The notes below the pieces were generated by a model. It was not told the origin of the DNA. It did not search any database and saw only the letters and a program-made list of their open reading frames with translations. Shown here piece by piece: positions 6,372-15,131 of a DNA stretch of 23,354 bases. This stretch comes from an uncultured Gardnerella sp. (GTDB taxonomy: Bacteria > Actinomycetota > Actinomycetes > Actinomycetales > Bifidobacteriaceae): positions 1 to 23,354 of the forward strand of contig CAMXWX010000014.1 in NCBI GenBank assembly GCA_947252975.1, given 5' to 3'. Made by a program: the position numbers and the translations under genes. The first letter of the stretch is position 1. Each line of letters begins with the position of its first letter.

Positions 6372-7328
6372 ATGCTTGCCCAATTAGTTGAGTCATTAAG
6401 AGAAGCTCTGGAACCAATTCCAGGTTTTGATTTTATTGCTTCTGCTCCTTATATTTTTCGCCCGTTCTGCTTACTTATAGTTCTGTCTATAGCTAGCGGA
6501 ATCGTTGGTGTATTCGTGAACTTGAGATGTGCTGAATTTAATGCGGAAGCTATTGTGCATGGCATATTTCCTGGAATTGTTGTAGGCGCTTTGTACGGTG
6601 GCATAGATCAAATTATTCCTGGTGCTGCAATTTGTTCAGTATTTTTAGTTGCTGCGTTAGTGTGGGCTTCTCGTTCAGCTCGCATAAATGAATCGATTAT
6701 CGCAACTGTTTTAACTACTTTCTTTGCTCTTGGTGTAGTAATTTCACTAAAAAAAGGTGATATGTCAGGTCAGCTCGAAGCGTTGATGTTTGGTAGGCTG
6801 CTTGATGTCACTGATGAGCGAATGACTCAAGCAATGTGGATTTGCTTGTTTGCAATTATTGTGCTTTTGGCAACTTGGAAACAGCAGATTATTGTTGCTT
6901 TCGATCGAGCAAGTGCTCCATTAATGGGAGTGCATACTCTTTTTGTAGATATTGTTCTTAACGTTGGTATTGCTGCGGTTGTTGTTTCTGCATCTTCAGC
7001 TGTTGGCGTTCTTCTTGTGATCGGATACCTTATTATTCCAGGAGCTAGTGCTCGTTTAGTGTCTAGAACAGTTGGGCGCATGGTTGCAGTTGGTATTTTT
7101 GTTGGTATTGCTGGAGTTGTTCTTGGTATGTACGTTATGAATTTGGAGCTTGATCATCCTATTTCTCCTCAAGCAGCAATTGCATTAAGCATGTGTGCAA
7201 TGTTCGTAGTTGTGCTTGTTGTGCGCTGGCTGTTCCAAGTTATTTCATCTATAGTTTTTGCGCATAAAACTCATACAAGCGATAGCGATATGCAAGTTTT
7301 AGCAAAATCTTATAAAGGTAGGGCATAG
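6372..7328 (+). CDS. Metal ABC transporter permease 1 (ABC-3 family)
   Basis: This 318-residue, very hydrophobic protein has about eight membrane segments. ABC-3 family features include NLRCAEFNAEAIVHGIFPGIV near residues 49-69 and LLVIGYLIIPGASARL around 216-231. It forms the membrane channel for the metal. The stop codon TAG is followed at once by the ATG of the second permease. The ATG is 6 bases after the ATPase stop, and its ribosome site would lie within the ATPase 3' end (GGAAGG). Confidence 0.9.
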   Translation: MLAQLVESLREALEPIPGFDFIASAPYIFRPFCLLIVLSIASGIVGVFVNLRCAEFNAEAIVHGIFPGIVVGALYGGIDQIIPGAAICSVFLVAALVWASRSARINESIIATVLTTFFALGVVISLKKGDMSGQLEALMFGRLLDVTDERMTQAMWICLFAIIVLLATWKQQIIVAFDRASAPLMGVHTLFVDIVLNVGIAAVVVSASSAVGVLLVIGYLIIPGASARLVSRTVGRMVAVGIFVGIAGVVLGMYVMNLELDHPISPQAAIALSMCAMFVVVLVVRWLFQVISSIVFAHKTHTSDSDMQVLAKSYKGRA

Positions 7329-8222
7329 ATGGTAAGTATTTGGCAAATTATCGCTCTACCTATAGTTGAAGCAATTGTTGTAGGTGCTCTATGCGGTTTT
7401 GTTGGCTCTCTTGCTCTTCTTAATCAGCGAATATTCTTTACTGAATCTATTACTCATGCTGCATTTCCTGGAGCAGTATTAGGTGTAGTTTTAACTTCTG
7501 CTTATACAATAGATCAAAATATTTTGTCGCTTGGGCTTTTTGTTGGTGCTGCTGTTGCGTGCGTTGTACTTTCCTTAGTAATGTATGCACTTTCGCATCT
7601 TAAAGGCATTTCTTCGCAAGCTGCAGCTGGCATTACTTTAACTGTCGGCTTTGCTAGTGGATACTTTTTAAATAAGTGGTTTGCTCCATTGCCATTGCGT
7701 ATTGAGGGATTTTTAACTGGATCATTGCTTAATTGCACTCCTGCAGACGTGATTTCAGCCTCTGTTGCTTTCTTACTTGTTTTGGGATTATGGGTTTTTA
7801 ATTCTGCTAATCTTGTGCATTGCTCGTTTGACCCTATTAATTACCGTGCTGCAGGCGGAAGATCAGGTTTTATACAGGGCATGGTTCTTGCTTTGATTAT
7901 TATTACTGTTTCCGTTATTATTCCAGCAGTTGGTACAGTTGTTTCAGTATCTCTTATTGCTGCTCCTGCTGCAGCATTAAAGGGAAGAATTGCTTCTATA
8001 AATAAATTCGTGCTTGCATGCGTAATTACTGCTGTTTCGATTGCTTTAATTGGACTAGCTTTGGCTGTAATACTGAAACTTTCTGCCGGCGGCACTATTG
8101 CTATCGTAGCTGGAGCTTTCTTCTTAATAGTCAAGATTAGTGAAAGCATTTTTATAAAAATTAATGATTTTTCATCAAGATTGCATGCAAGGCGAGAAAA
8201 AGTAGCCGAAAACGCTATTTAG
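7329..8222 (+). CDS. Metal ABC transporter permease 2 (ABC-3 family)
   Basis: This 297-residue second permease of the same family shows NQRIFFTESITHAAFPGAVLG near residues 32-52 and SVSLIAAPAAALKG further on. It starts directly after the first permease's stop, with GGTAGGG upstream inside the previous gene. Two different permeases in tandem suggest a heterodimeric channel as in the Tro and Sit manganese/iron systems; simple ZnuABC systems have only one. This leaves the metal (Zn, Mn or Fe) open. Confidence 0.9.
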   Translation: MVSIWQIIALPIVEAIVVGALCGFVGSLALLNQRIFFTESITHAAFPGAVLGVVLTSAYTIDQNILSLGLFVGAAVACVVLSLVMYALSHLKGISSQAAAGITLTVGFASGYFLNKWFAPLPLRIEGFLTGSLLNCTPADVISASVAFLLVLGLWVFNSANLVHCSFDPINYRAAGGRSGFIQGMVLALIIITVSVIIPAVGTVVSVSLIAAPAAALKGRIASINKFVLACVITAVSIALIGLALAVILKLSAGGTIAIVAGAFFLIVKISESIFIKINDFSSRLHARREKVAENAI

Positions 8223-8291
8223 CAAAAGTTCCTTAAAAGTCGCTCTGTTGTCCTAGAATATCAACGAATTGCGCGTGAAAAATGCGCGCGA

Positions 8292-8320
8292 TTGACGTCG
8301 TTTTTTGCGCGTTTTATTTA
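8292..8320 (+). promoter_or_regulatory. Possible thrS promoter
   Basis: TTGACG (8292-8297) is followed after 17 bases by TATTTA (8315-8320). A leader of about 80 bases would follow. A small hairpin with a bulge, GGTCTGC (8361-8367) against GC-AAGACC (8379-8386), lies before the ribosome site. No T-box sequence (TGGNACCGCG core) is seen. Confidence 0.4.
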
Positions 8321-8405
8321 TGTTTTAATCGCGTAAGTTTATCGACGCCACACAAGTCCAGGTCTGCACATTAGTAACGCAAGACCCCGATAGAAAAGGA
8401 CAATT

Positions 8406-10436
8406 ATGGCTGAAAATACCATCTCCATCACCGTAAACGAGGAACGCAAGGAGGTGGATGCAAGCTTCACTGGCGCCCAACTTTTCGCGGAAGATAAGAA
8501 TATTATTGCCGTGCGTTTAAATGGCGAGTTGCGTGATTTGTACACGCCTCTTCATGACGGCGATACCGTGGAATCAGTAGCCCTTGATAGTGAAGATGGC
8601 ATCGCAATCATGCGTCATTCCGCTACTCACGTGATGGCTCAAGCTGTTCAAGAAATTCGACCAGACGCAAAGTTGGGCGTAGGTCCTGTAATTAAAGACG
8701 GCTTCTACTATGATTTCGATGTTGATACTCCATTTACGCCAGACGATTTGAAGCAAATCGAAAAGCATATGCAGCGCATTATTAAAGAGTCTCAAAGCTT
8801 CCGTCGTCGCGTTGTAACTGAAGATGAAGCGCGCGCTGAAGAAGCAAATCAACCTTATAAGTTGGAGTTGATTGGGGATAAGGAAGCTGCTCTTGATCCG
8901 GCTGCTGCTGGCGAAATTAGCAAGCATGAGCTTAGCATGTACGACAATTTGGATCGCGAAGGCAATAAAGTTTGGAGCGATTTGTGCCGTGGACCTCATT
9001 TGCCAAACACTCGCTATATTAAGGCTTTTAAGCTTGAGCGTGTTGCTGCAGCTTACTGGCGTGGCTCGGAGCATAATCCTATGCTTCAGCGCATTTACGG
9101 AACTGCTTGGCCTAGCAAGGAAGAGCTTAAAGCTTATACAACTCGCATGGAAGAAGCTGCTAAGCGCGATCATCGTAAGCTCGGTCAAGAGATGGATTTG
9201 TTCTCATTCCCAGATGAGATTGGTCCAGGCTTAGCAGTGTTCCATCCAAAAGGTGCTGCAATTATTAACGCAATGGAAGATTATTCCCGCGAACAGCATC
9301 GCAAGCATCACTACAGCTTCGTACAAACTCCGCACATTACTAAGGGCGGCTTGTATGAGACTTCCGGCCACTTGCAGTGGTACAAGGATGGCATGTATCC
9401 TCCAATGAAGCTTGACGAAGAGCGCGACGAAAACGGTAACGTAACTCGCCAAGGTGCTGACTACTACTTGAAGCCAATGAACTGCCCAATGCATAACTTG
9501 ATCTTCAAGTCTCGCCAGCGTTCTTATCGCGAGCTTCCTTTGCGCTTGTTTGAGTTTGGTACTGTGTATCGCTACGAAAAGTCTGGCGTTGTGCATGGGT
9601 TAACTCGTGTTCGTGGCTTGACTCAGGATGATTCGCATATTTACTGCACTCGCGAGCAAATGCGCGATGAGTTGAAGAGCTTGCTTAACTTTGTGCTTGG
9701 TCTTCTTAAAGACTTCGGTTTGAACGATTTCTACTTGGAGCTTTCCACTAAGGATGAGCACAAGTTCGTTGGTTCCGACGAGATTTGGGAAGAAGCAACT
9801 AATACTTTGGCAGAGGTTGCTAAAGAGTCTGGTTTGGAACTCGTGGACGATCCAGGTGGAGCTGCATTCTACGGCCCGAAGATTTCCGTGCAAGCTCGCG
9901 ATGCAATCGGCCGCACTTGGCAGGTTTCTACTATTCAGCTCGACTTCAACTTGCCTGAGCGCTTTAAGTTGGAATACATTGCGGCTGACGGTAGCCACCA
10001 GCGTCCTGTGATGATTCACCGCGCACTCTTTGGCTCTATTGAGCGTTTCTTCGCTATTTTGCTTGAGCACTATGCAGGCGCATTCCCAGCATGGTTGGCT
10101 CCAGTCCAGGTGACTGGCGTTCCTGTTGCAGATGAGTTCGCTCCACACTTGCAAAAGTTGATTAGCGATTTGGAAGAGAATATGGTTCGTTGCGAAATGG
10201 ACAACTCTGACGATCGCTTCGGCAAGAAGATTCGTAACGCTTCTAAGTCTAAAGTGCCTTTCACTTTGATTGCTGGCGAAGAGGATGTGAACAACAATGC
10301 TGTGAGCTTCCGCTTCCGCGATGGCAGCCAATTGAATGGCGTTCCTGTTTCGCAAGCTAAAGAGTGGATTTTGTCCATCATTAAGCAGCGCGTTCAGGTC
10401 AATACTGCAGAAGATTTTGAGCGCTACACTAAGTAG
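8406..10436 (+). CDS. thrS: Threonine-tRNA ligase
   Basis: This cytoplasmic enzyme charges tRNA-Thr. The 676 residues show the full bacterial layout: an N-terminal TGS domain (about 1-65), the editing domain with HSATH (His71, His75) and [10 protein letters not shown], then the class II catalytic core with KPMNCPMH (zinc-site Cys), motif 2 around [18 protein letters not shown], and motif 3 [19 protein letters not shown]. The C-terminal anticodon-binding domain contains [11 protein letters not shown]. The ATG is preceded by AAAAGGAC. Its codon choice (many AAG, CGC, TTC) differs from the AT-rich codons of neighbours such as ruvA, as expected for a highly expressed gene. Confidence 0.98.
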   Translation: MAENTISITVNEERKEVDASFTGAQLFAEDKNIIAVRLNGELRDLYTPLHDGDTVESVALDSEDGIAIMRHSATHVMAQAVQEIRPDAKLGVGPVIKDGFYYDFDVDTPFTPDDLKQIEKHMQRIIKESQSFRRRVVTEDEARAEEANQPYKLELIGDKEAALDPAAAGEISKHELSMYDNLDREGNKVWSDLCRGPHLPNTRYIKAFKLERVAAAYWRGSEHNPMLQRIYGTAWPSKEELKAYTTRMEEAAKRDHRKLGQEMDLFSFPDEIGPGLAVFHPKGAAIINAMEDYSREQHRKHHYSFVQTPHITKGGLYETSGHLQWYKDGMYPPMKLDEERDENGNVTRQGADYYLKPMNCPMHNLIFKSRQRSYRELPLRLFEFGTVYRYEKSGVVHGLTRVRGLTQDDSHIYCTREQMRDELKSLLNFVLGLLKDFGLNDFYLELSTKDEHKFVGSDEIWEEATNTLAEVAKESGLELVDDPGGAAFYGPKISVQARDAIGRTWQVSTIQLDFNLPERFKLEYIAADGSHQRPVMIHRALFGSIERFFAILLEHYAGAFPAWLAPVQVTGVPVADEFAPHLQKLISDLEENMVRCEMDNSDDRFGKKIRNASKSKVPFTLIAGEEDVNNNAVSFRFRDGSQLNGVPVSQAKEWILSIIKQRVQVNTAEDFERYTK

Positions 10437-10443
10437 CATAAGC

Positions 10444-10467
10444 TATTTAAGTTATGTAACTTAAATA
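10444..10467. repeat. 24-base near-perfect palindrome after thrS
   Basis: TATTTAAGTTA (10444-10454) and TAACTTAAATA (10457-10467) pair over 11 bp around a 2-base centre, starting 7 bases after the thrS stop. No T-run follows; the real terminator lies about 65 bases further on. The core GTAACTT also occurs in the hairpin at 5523-5591. Confidence 0.6.
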
Positions 10468-10529
10468 ACGTTACTTAAGCAGCACAGTTTCGCTTGAAAA
10501 TTAAATTGCAATAAATAAACGAAATAAGC

Positions 10530-10564
10530 AAAAGCCCACACTTCTTAAAGTTGTGTGGGCTTTT
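10530..10564. terminator. Strong bidirectional-looking terminator after thrS
   Basis: AAAAGCCCACAC (10530-10541) pairs perfectly with GTGTGGGCTTTT (10553-10564) around an 11-base loop. The GC-rich stem flanked by A-run and T-run is a textbook intrinsic terminator that works on paper in both directions. It closes thrS and isolates the next gene. Confidence 0.88.
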
Positions 10565-10651
10565 GTGTGTATTACAGCCGATTGACTAATATGGGATTGT
10601 TTATTGAACCCAAGTTTTATTTGCTTGATTACGCTAGGAAGGTTGCATTCA

Positions 10652-11308
10652 ATGTTGGAATCATTACGCAGTGGGTTTAAGCGCACTATTTCTCCAATTG
10701 CAAAATTGCTAGTCCGATTAGGCATAAGTGCTAACTGTGTAACAATTGTCGGCACAATAGCTGTAGTTATTATTGCTTTTGTTACTGCTTTTACTAAACA
10801 GTTTGTTGTTGGCACTATATTTTTAACTATTTTTGTGCTTGCAGACAGTTTAGATGGTTCTGTTGCTGCTTTGACAACAGGCGGCACAAAATTTGGTGCA
10901 TTTCTTGACTCAACTCTCGATCGCATTGCAGACTGGTCATTATTTTCCTCTGTATGCATTTGTTTGTATGAAGCTCACGAAAAAAATATGTGCACTTGGA
11001 TTTCAACTTTGAATGGCAATGCAATAAAGTATGTAGGATTATTAAGCTGTTTGGTTGCTCTTATGGCAGCTTTCGTAACTTCATACACTCGCGCTCGCGG
11101 TCAGTCAATAAATGTAGATCCTAAAAAAGGTTTAATAACTCGTGCAGATAGAGTTGCCGTGATTCTTGTTGCTATGGGGCTTGTTGGTTTTACAAATCAA
11201 CTTTTTTGGTTGAGTTTTGCTATGATTCTGCTTGCTGTTGGCGGTATTATTACAGTTTTCCAGCGTATTTTTGAAGTAAAGCATGGGCTTGATATAAAAG
11301 ATAAATAA
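10652..11308 (+). CDS. CDP-alcohol phosphatidyltransferase family protein
   Basis: This 218-residue integral membrane enzyme family makes phospholipids by transferring a CDP-linked lipid to an alcohol; actinobacterial members in this context usually make phosphatidylinositol phosphate or phosphatidylglycerol phosphate. The motif runs Asp65, Asp68, Gly69, Ala72, then Gly82, Asp86, Asp90, with correct spacing, and about six membrane segments follow the family. The usual Arg after the Ala is Ala73 here, so activity or substrate may differ. The start at 10652 is chosen because AGGAAGG precedes it; an upstream in-frame start at 10604 lacks one. It begins about 90 bases after the thrS terminator, so it likely has its own promoter. 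Confidence 0.82.
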   Translation: MLESLRSGFKRTISPIAKLLVRLGISANCVTIVGTIAVVIIAFVTAFTKQFVVGTIFLTIFVLADSLDGSVAALTTGGTKFGAFLDSTLDRIADWSLFSSVCICLYEAHEKNMCTWISTLNGNAIKYVGLLSCLVALMAAFVTSYTRARGQSINVDPKKGLITRADRVAVILVAMGLVGFTNQLFWLSFAMILLAVGGIITVFQRIFEVKHGLDIKDK

Positions 11309-11370
11309 AATTTGTCGCGAAAGCGCAATAAAATCGTTTCGTTTGATTAACTGTACGTTTTAGGAGTATC

Positions 11371-12129
11371 ATGTCAGGTCATTCCAAGTGGGCGACTACA
11401 AAGCACAAGAAGGCCGCTATCGACGCAAAGCGTGGCAAGCTTTTTGCCAAGCTTATTAAGAACATTGAAATTGCTGCACGTTTGGGTGGTGGCGATCCTG
11501 ATGGTAACCCTACGCTGTACGATGCCATCGTTAAAGCCAAGAAGGCTTCCATGCCTGCTGACAACATCAAGCGCGCTGTAAAGCGTGGTTCTGGTGAAGA
11601 AGCTGGCGGCGCAAACTATGAAGAGATCGTTTACGAAGGTTACGCTCCTGCAGGTGTTGGATTGATTATTGAATGCCTTACTGATAACCGTAATCGTGCT
11701 GCTGCTGATGTGCGTTCAACTCTTACTAAGGGCAACGGTTCTTTGGCAACAAGCGGTTCCGTGAGCTTCAACTTCGAACGTAAAGGTTTGATTGAGGTTC
11801 CATCCGAAGGCGTTGACTACGATAAGCTTTTCGAAGTTGCAGCTGAAGCTGGAGCTGAAGATGTTGCTGATGATGGCGATGTTTATTCTGTTTACACCAA
11901 TTCCAGTGATTTGGTAACTGTGCGTAAGGCTTTGCAGGAAGCTGGTTTCGACTATGATTCTGCAGATATCATTATGCATCCAAACAATGAGGTTGAATTA
12001 AGCTTCGAAGATGCTCAAAAGGTTTCTCGCTTAATCGATAATCTCGATGACTTGGACGATGTTCAGAATATTTACAGCAACTGGACCGCTTCAGATGAGG
12101 TTATGGCTCAGCTTGAGGAAGATGAATAG
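11371..12129 (+). CDS. yebC: YebC/PmpR family regulatory protein
   Basis: This 252-residue protein opens with the family hallmark [22 protein letters not shown] and contains [17 protein letters not shown] and [20 protein letters not shown]. Family members act as transcription regulators or, as more recently shown for several, help ribosomes through proline runs. The gene is next to ruvCAB, a common arrangement across bacteria. TTTAGGAG lies in front of the ATG, and ruvC follows after 6 bases. Codon use is of the highly expressed type, like thrS. Confidence 0.96.
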   Translation: MSGHSKWATTKHKKAAIDAKRGKLFAKLIKNIEIAARLGGGDPDGNPTLYDAIVKAKKASMPADNIKRAVKRGSGEEAGGANYEEIVYEGYAPAGVGLIIECLTDNRNRAAADVRSTLTKGNGSLATSGSVSFNFERKGLIEVPSEGVDYDKLFEVAAEAGAEDVADDGDVYSVYTNSSDLVTVRKALQEAGFDYDSADIIMHPNNEVELSFEDAQKVSRLIDNLDDLDDVQNIYSNWTASDEVMAQLEEDE

Positions 12130-12135
12130 TCTCCT

Positions 12136-12717
12136 ATGATGATTTTGGGCGTTGACCCCGGGCTTACTCGCTGCGGGGTCGGCGTGATTGAAGCCGGCGT
12201 CTCGCGTCGGCTTTCTTTTATTCACGTCGATGTGTTGAGGTCTGAGCCTGATCTTTCGCAAGATTTGCGACTTTTAAAGATTTATAACGGATTAGTTGAA
12301 AAAATTGAGCGTTTTTCGCCTGATACTGTGTCTATTGAACGTGTTTTTGCGCAAGAAAATCGAAATACTGTTCTTGGCACTGCACAGGTTGCTGGTATCG
12401 CAATGCTTGCTGCAGCTCAGCGCAATATTCCTGTTGCTTTACACACTCCTACTGAAGTTAAACTTGCTGTAGCTGGAAACGGAAAAGCTCAAAAACCTCA
12501 AGTAGAGCGCATGGTAGCGCGATTACTTGGTCTTAATGTTTTGCCTACTCCTGCTGATGCTGCCGACGCTTTAGCTCAAGCTATTTGTCATGCTCTTCGT
12601 CCTTCTGGTGCTTTGCAAGGTGGCGAGCGCGAGCAGCATCTAACTGCTGCACAGAAACAATGGGCTTTAGCTCAAGCTCAGGCGCGTAAATCTTCTTCTG
12701 TCGTTCGAGACATGTAG
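12136..12717 (+). CDS. ruvC: Crossover junction endodeoxyribonuclease RuvC
   Basis: RuvC cuts Holliday junctions at symmetric sites to finish recombination. The 193 residues carry the acidic active site: Asp7 in [13 protein letters not shown], the Glu in [13 protein letters not shown], and the acidic pair in [14 protein letters not shown]. The C-terminal 40 residues are a Gln/Ala-rich tail. Two adjacent ATG codons (12136 and 12139) could both serve as start; CTCCT lies just before, so the ribosome site is weak and translation may be coupled to yebC, whose stop is 6 bases upstream. Confidence 0.96.
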   Translation: MMILGVDPGLTRCGVGVIEAGVSRRLSFIHVDVLRSEPDLSQDLRLLKIYNGLVEKIERFSPDTVSIERVFAQENRNTVLGTAQVAGIAMLAAAQRNIPVALHTPTEVKLAVAGNGKAQKPQVERMVARLLGLNVLPTPADAADALAQAICHALRPSGALQGGEREQHLTAAQKQWALAQAQARKSSSVVRDM

Positions 12718-12723
12718 GATATT

Positions 12724-12743
12724 AATAGAACAGATGTTCTATT
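12724..12743. promoter_or_regulatory. LexA-type SOS box upstream of ruvA
   Basis: AATAGAACAGATGTTCTATT is a perfect palindrome with 9-base arms around a GA centre. It contains GAAC-N4-GTTC, the core of the actinobacterial and Gram-positive LexA box. It touches a TATAAT (12743-12748) that can serve as a -10 box, so bound LexA would cover the promoter of ruvAB. DNA-damage induction of ruvA-ruvB, apart from ruvC, follows as inference. Confidence 0.8.
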
Positions 12744-12748
12744 ATAAT
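12743..12748 (+). promoter_or_regulatory. -10 box of a ruvAB promoter
   Basis: A perfect TATAAT follows the SOS palindrome. The -35 region at 17-base spacing (12720-12725, TATTAA) is weak, which is common in regulated promoters. The transcript would start near 12755, giving a leader of about 50 bases before ruvA. Confidence 0.5.
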
Positions 12749-12804
12749 TGTATTTGACTTTATGTGCTTTAAGTTATGAGTTTTTGTTAAGTAGGAGTGA
12801 GCTT

Positions 12805-13434
12805 ATGATTGGAATGCTTGTTGGGCAAGTTGCGTCAATTGATGCTCGTTCTGCTCTTATTGTTGTTTCTGGAGTTGGCTACGAGACTTATATGCCTTCT
12901 CAAGATTTGTCTTCTTTGCATGAAGGGCAGGAAGTTCGCGTTTATACGTCGCTTCAAGTTTCGCAAGATGCTTTAACTCTTTATGGTTTTACAACTCAAG
13001 CTGCTAAACGAATGTTTTTGCAAGTGCAAAAAGTTAGTGGAATTGGTCCTAAAGTTGCTCTTTCTATGCTTTCAACTTTGAATGTTGATCGTCTTTTACA
13101 AGCTATTTCTGAGGGAGATGTAACTTCTCTTTCTTCTGCGCCTGGTTTAGGGAAAAAGGGTGCGCAGAAGATTATTTTGGAATTGAAGGGTTCTCTTGAT
13201 CCTTCAATACTGGCAGATAGTTCTAATGATTCTACTCAATCTAATAAGCAGATTGTTGATTCTAGCGTGCAATGCGTCATAGAGGGTCTTATTTCATTGG
13301 GTTGGAGACAAGTTGACGCTCAAAGAGCAGTTGAGCAAGTCTGTGCAGAGAATAATATTTCAACTCCTATATCTGATGCAGATTTGCCTAATGTCTTACG
13401 AATGGCATTAGCTTCACTTGATAGAGGTAGGTAA
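12805..13434 (+). CDS. ruvA: Holliday junction branch migration protein RuvA
   Basis: RuvA binds the four-way junction as a tetramer and loads RuvB. The 209 residues show the N-terminal OB domain ([22 protein letters not shown]), two helix-hairpin-helix motifs ([14 protein letters not shown] and [17 protein letters not shown]), an acidic linker and a C-terminal RuvB-binding domain ([16 protein letters not shown]). The start at 12805 is fixed by TAGGAGTGAG just upstream; a longer reading from 12748 would overlap the -10 box. The stop lies 37 bases before the ruvB start. Confidence 0.97.
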   Translation: MIGMLVGQVASIDARSALIVVSGVGYETYMPSQDLSSLHEGQEVRVYTSLQVSQDALTLYGFTTQAAKRMFLQVQKVSGIGPKVALSMLSTLNVDRLLQAISEGDVTSLSSAPGLGKKGAQKIILELKGSLDPSILADSSNDSTQSNKQIVDSSVQCVIEGLISLGWRQVDAQRAVEQVCAENNISTPISDADLPNVLRMALASLDRGR

Positions 13435-13471
13435 TCATGTTTGTAAAGAATCTAGTATTGGGGGAGTTGAA

Positions 13472-14533
13472 GTGAGTGAAAAGTATGCTTCTGCGCTAAA
13501 TACTGGTGTTGCTGAAGAATCCTTACGCATGGTTTCTTCAACTCCTTTAGGAAATGAGCAACTCAGTGATGAGGAGCTTCGTCCTCACGCATTAGAAGGT
13601 TTTATTGGTCAACCAGTTTTAAAAGCGCAATTGCAACTGTTTTTAGATGCTGCTAAAAAGCGTGATGTTGCGCCTGACCATATGTTATTGGCAGGCCCTC
13701 CTGGATTGGGAAAAACTACATTAGCAATGATTGTTGCTAATGAATTGCAAGTTCCTATTCGAATTACTTCAGGTCCTGCTATCCAGCATGCTGGAGATTT
13801 AGCTTCTATACTAAGCGCGCTTGATGCAGGTGAAGTGTTGTTTATTGACGAAATTCATCGTTTGCCTCGTGCTGCAGAAGAGTTGCTTTATATTGCTATG
13901 GAAGATTTTCGCGTTGACGTTATGGTGGGTAAAGGTCCTGGCGCCTCATCAATACCGTTAACTCTTCCTCGTTTTACCGTAGTGGGAGCTACCACTAGGG
14001 AAGGAATGTTGCCTTCTCCATTGCGTGCTCGTTTTGGTTTTACTGCTCATCTTGATTTTTATCCTCACGAAGAGCTTGAAAAACTTATTGAACGATCTGC
14101 TAAAGTCTTAGGGATTCGTCTTGTTGATCAAGCTGCTAAAGAGCTATCATTGCGCTCTCGTGGCACTCCTCGTATAGCGAATCGTTTGTTGAGGCGTGTC
14201 AGAGATTGGGCTATTGTGCATGATTTGTCAGAAGTAAATCATGAAGCTGTTGTTGAAGCGTTAGCTTTATACCAGATTGATACGCAAGGTCTTGATCGAC
14301 TTGATATTGCAGTTTTGAAGGCTATGGTTTGTCAGTTTAACGGTGGACCGGTTGGTCTTAATAATTTAGCTGCAATGGTTGGTGAAGAAGCTGAAACTGT
14401 TGAAACAGTATGTGAACCATATTTAGTGCGTGAAGGATTCTTAATTCGCACTCCTAAAGGTCGTGTTGCAACTAGTAAAGCTTGGAAACATTTGGGCTTT
14501 AAAGAGCCTAGTAATGTCAGTGAGCTAGCTTAA
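13472..14533 (+). CDS. ruvB: Holliday junction branch migration ATPase RuvB
   Basis: RuvB is the hexameric AAA+ motor that drives branch migration with RuvA. The 353 residues include Walker A GPPGLGKT (75-82), Walker [10 protein letters not shown], the arginine-finger region [17 protein letters not shown], and the C-terminal winged helix [15 protein letters not shown]. Length is typical. The start is GTG at 13472, chosen because GGGGGAG sits upstream; an upstream TTG at 13418 would overlap ruvA and adds residues unlike the family. It is cotranscribed with ruvA. Confidence 0.97.
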   Translation: MSEKYASALNTGVAEESLRMVSSTPLGNEQLSDEELRPHALEGFIGQPVLKAQLQLFLDAAKKRDVAPDHMLLAGPPGLGKTTLAMIVANELQVPIRITSGPAIQHAGDLASILSALDAGEVLFIDEIHRLPRAAEELLYIAMEDFRVDVMVGKGPGASSIPLTLPRFTVVGATTREGMLPSPLRARFGFTAHLDFYPHEELEKLIERSAKVLGIRLVDQAAKELSLRSRGTPRIANRLLRRVRDWAIVHDLSEVNHEAVVEALALYQIDTQGLDRLDIAVLKAMVCQFNGGPVGLNNLAAMVGEEAETVETVCEPYLVREGFLIRTPKGRVATSKAWKHLGFKEPSNVSELA

Positions 14534-14592
14534 AATAATTGACTTGGACGGCATTTCGACCGTCTTAGGGTTGGATACTTAAGGAGTTTACT

Positions 14593-14991
14593 TTGCCTCA
14601 ATTTTTCCAGCAGTATGGCATGCTTATTATTCTCGTTGTAGCAATGGTTTGCATGATGATGTTCCAGACTCGCAATGCTAAGAAGCGTCAAGCTGAAATG
14701 CGTTCCTTCCATGAATCTTTGGAGCCAGGCACTGAAATTATTACAATTGGCGGCATTATCGGCAAGATTGTAAGCGTAGATACGCAGTATGAAGAGATTG
14801 TTATCGATTCAGAAGGTAGCTTGATGCGAGTATCTTTCCGCGCTGTAAACAGATTGTATGTGCGTCCAGCGTTTATTAGCGATGAAGAGGCAGAAGCTGC
14901 ACAAGCAGAAGAAGCTAAGCAGGATGATGCAAATAAGTCTGTAAACGAAGATAACAAGCCAGTATCAGAATCTGCAGAATCTGAAAAGTAA
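14593..14991 (+). CDS. yajC: Preprotein translocase subunit YajC
   Basis: YajC is the small membrane partner of SecDF. The 132 residues have one membrane segment (about 9-25) with a basic stretch after it (RNAKKRQAE), then the cytoplasmic YajC core (PGTEIITIGGIIGKIVSVD). An acidic, low-complexity tail rich in Glu, Ala and Ser forms the last 35 residues. The start is TTG at 14593, supported by AAGGAG upstream. SecD and SecF are not in the window; in many bacteria yajC sits between ruv genes and secDF, and here apt follows instead. Confidence 0.93.
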   Translation: MPQFFQQYGMLIILVVAMVCMMMFQTRNAKKRQAEMRSFHESLEPGTEIITIGGIIGKIVSVDTQYEEIVIDSEGSLMRVSFRAVNRLYVRPAFISDEEAEAAQAEEAKQDDANKSVNEDNKPVSESAESEK

Positions 14992-15030
14992 TAACTTTTA
15001 TTTCATAAATTTATAATTTAATACTTAAGT

Positions 15031-15067
15031 CGTGATGTGTGAGTCAGCGCATGTCTCACACATCATG
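15031..15067 (+). promoter_or_regulatory. Hairpin in the apt leader
   Basis: GATGTGTGAG (15034-15043) pairs perfectly with CTCACACATC (15055-15064) around an 11-base loop, and pairing extends to about 13 bp with one G-T pair. It lies 65 bases before the apt ATG, between yajC and apt. There is no T-run, so attenuation, RNA processing or protein binding are possible; it does not resemble a purine riboswitch. Confidence 0.6.
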
Positions 15068-15131
15068 CGAATATGTGACATTCTTTCCATATTCCAATAA
15101 CAAGTCTTGTGAAGAAAAGAACGTTAGAATT

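Noticed and set aside
8266..8310. Intrinsic terminator after the metal transporter operon
   Set aside because: GCGCG stems are only 5 bp and the T-run at 8300-8306 is not directly behind a good stem; the same bases also form the likely thrS promoter.
8321..8405. T-box riboswitch in the thrS leader
   Set aside because: The leader is short and lacks the conserved T-box core and an antiterminator/terminator pair; only a small bulged hairpin is present.
9600..10439. 279-codon minus-strand frame opposite thrS
   Set aside because: It is a shadow frame of a strongly biased coding sequence, with Leu/Val/Ala-rich content and no recognisable domain.
13418..13471. Extended RuvB N-terminus from TTG at 13418
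   Set aside because: It overlaps the end of ruvA and adds residues unlike RuvB; GTG at 13472 has a better ribosome site and gives normal length.
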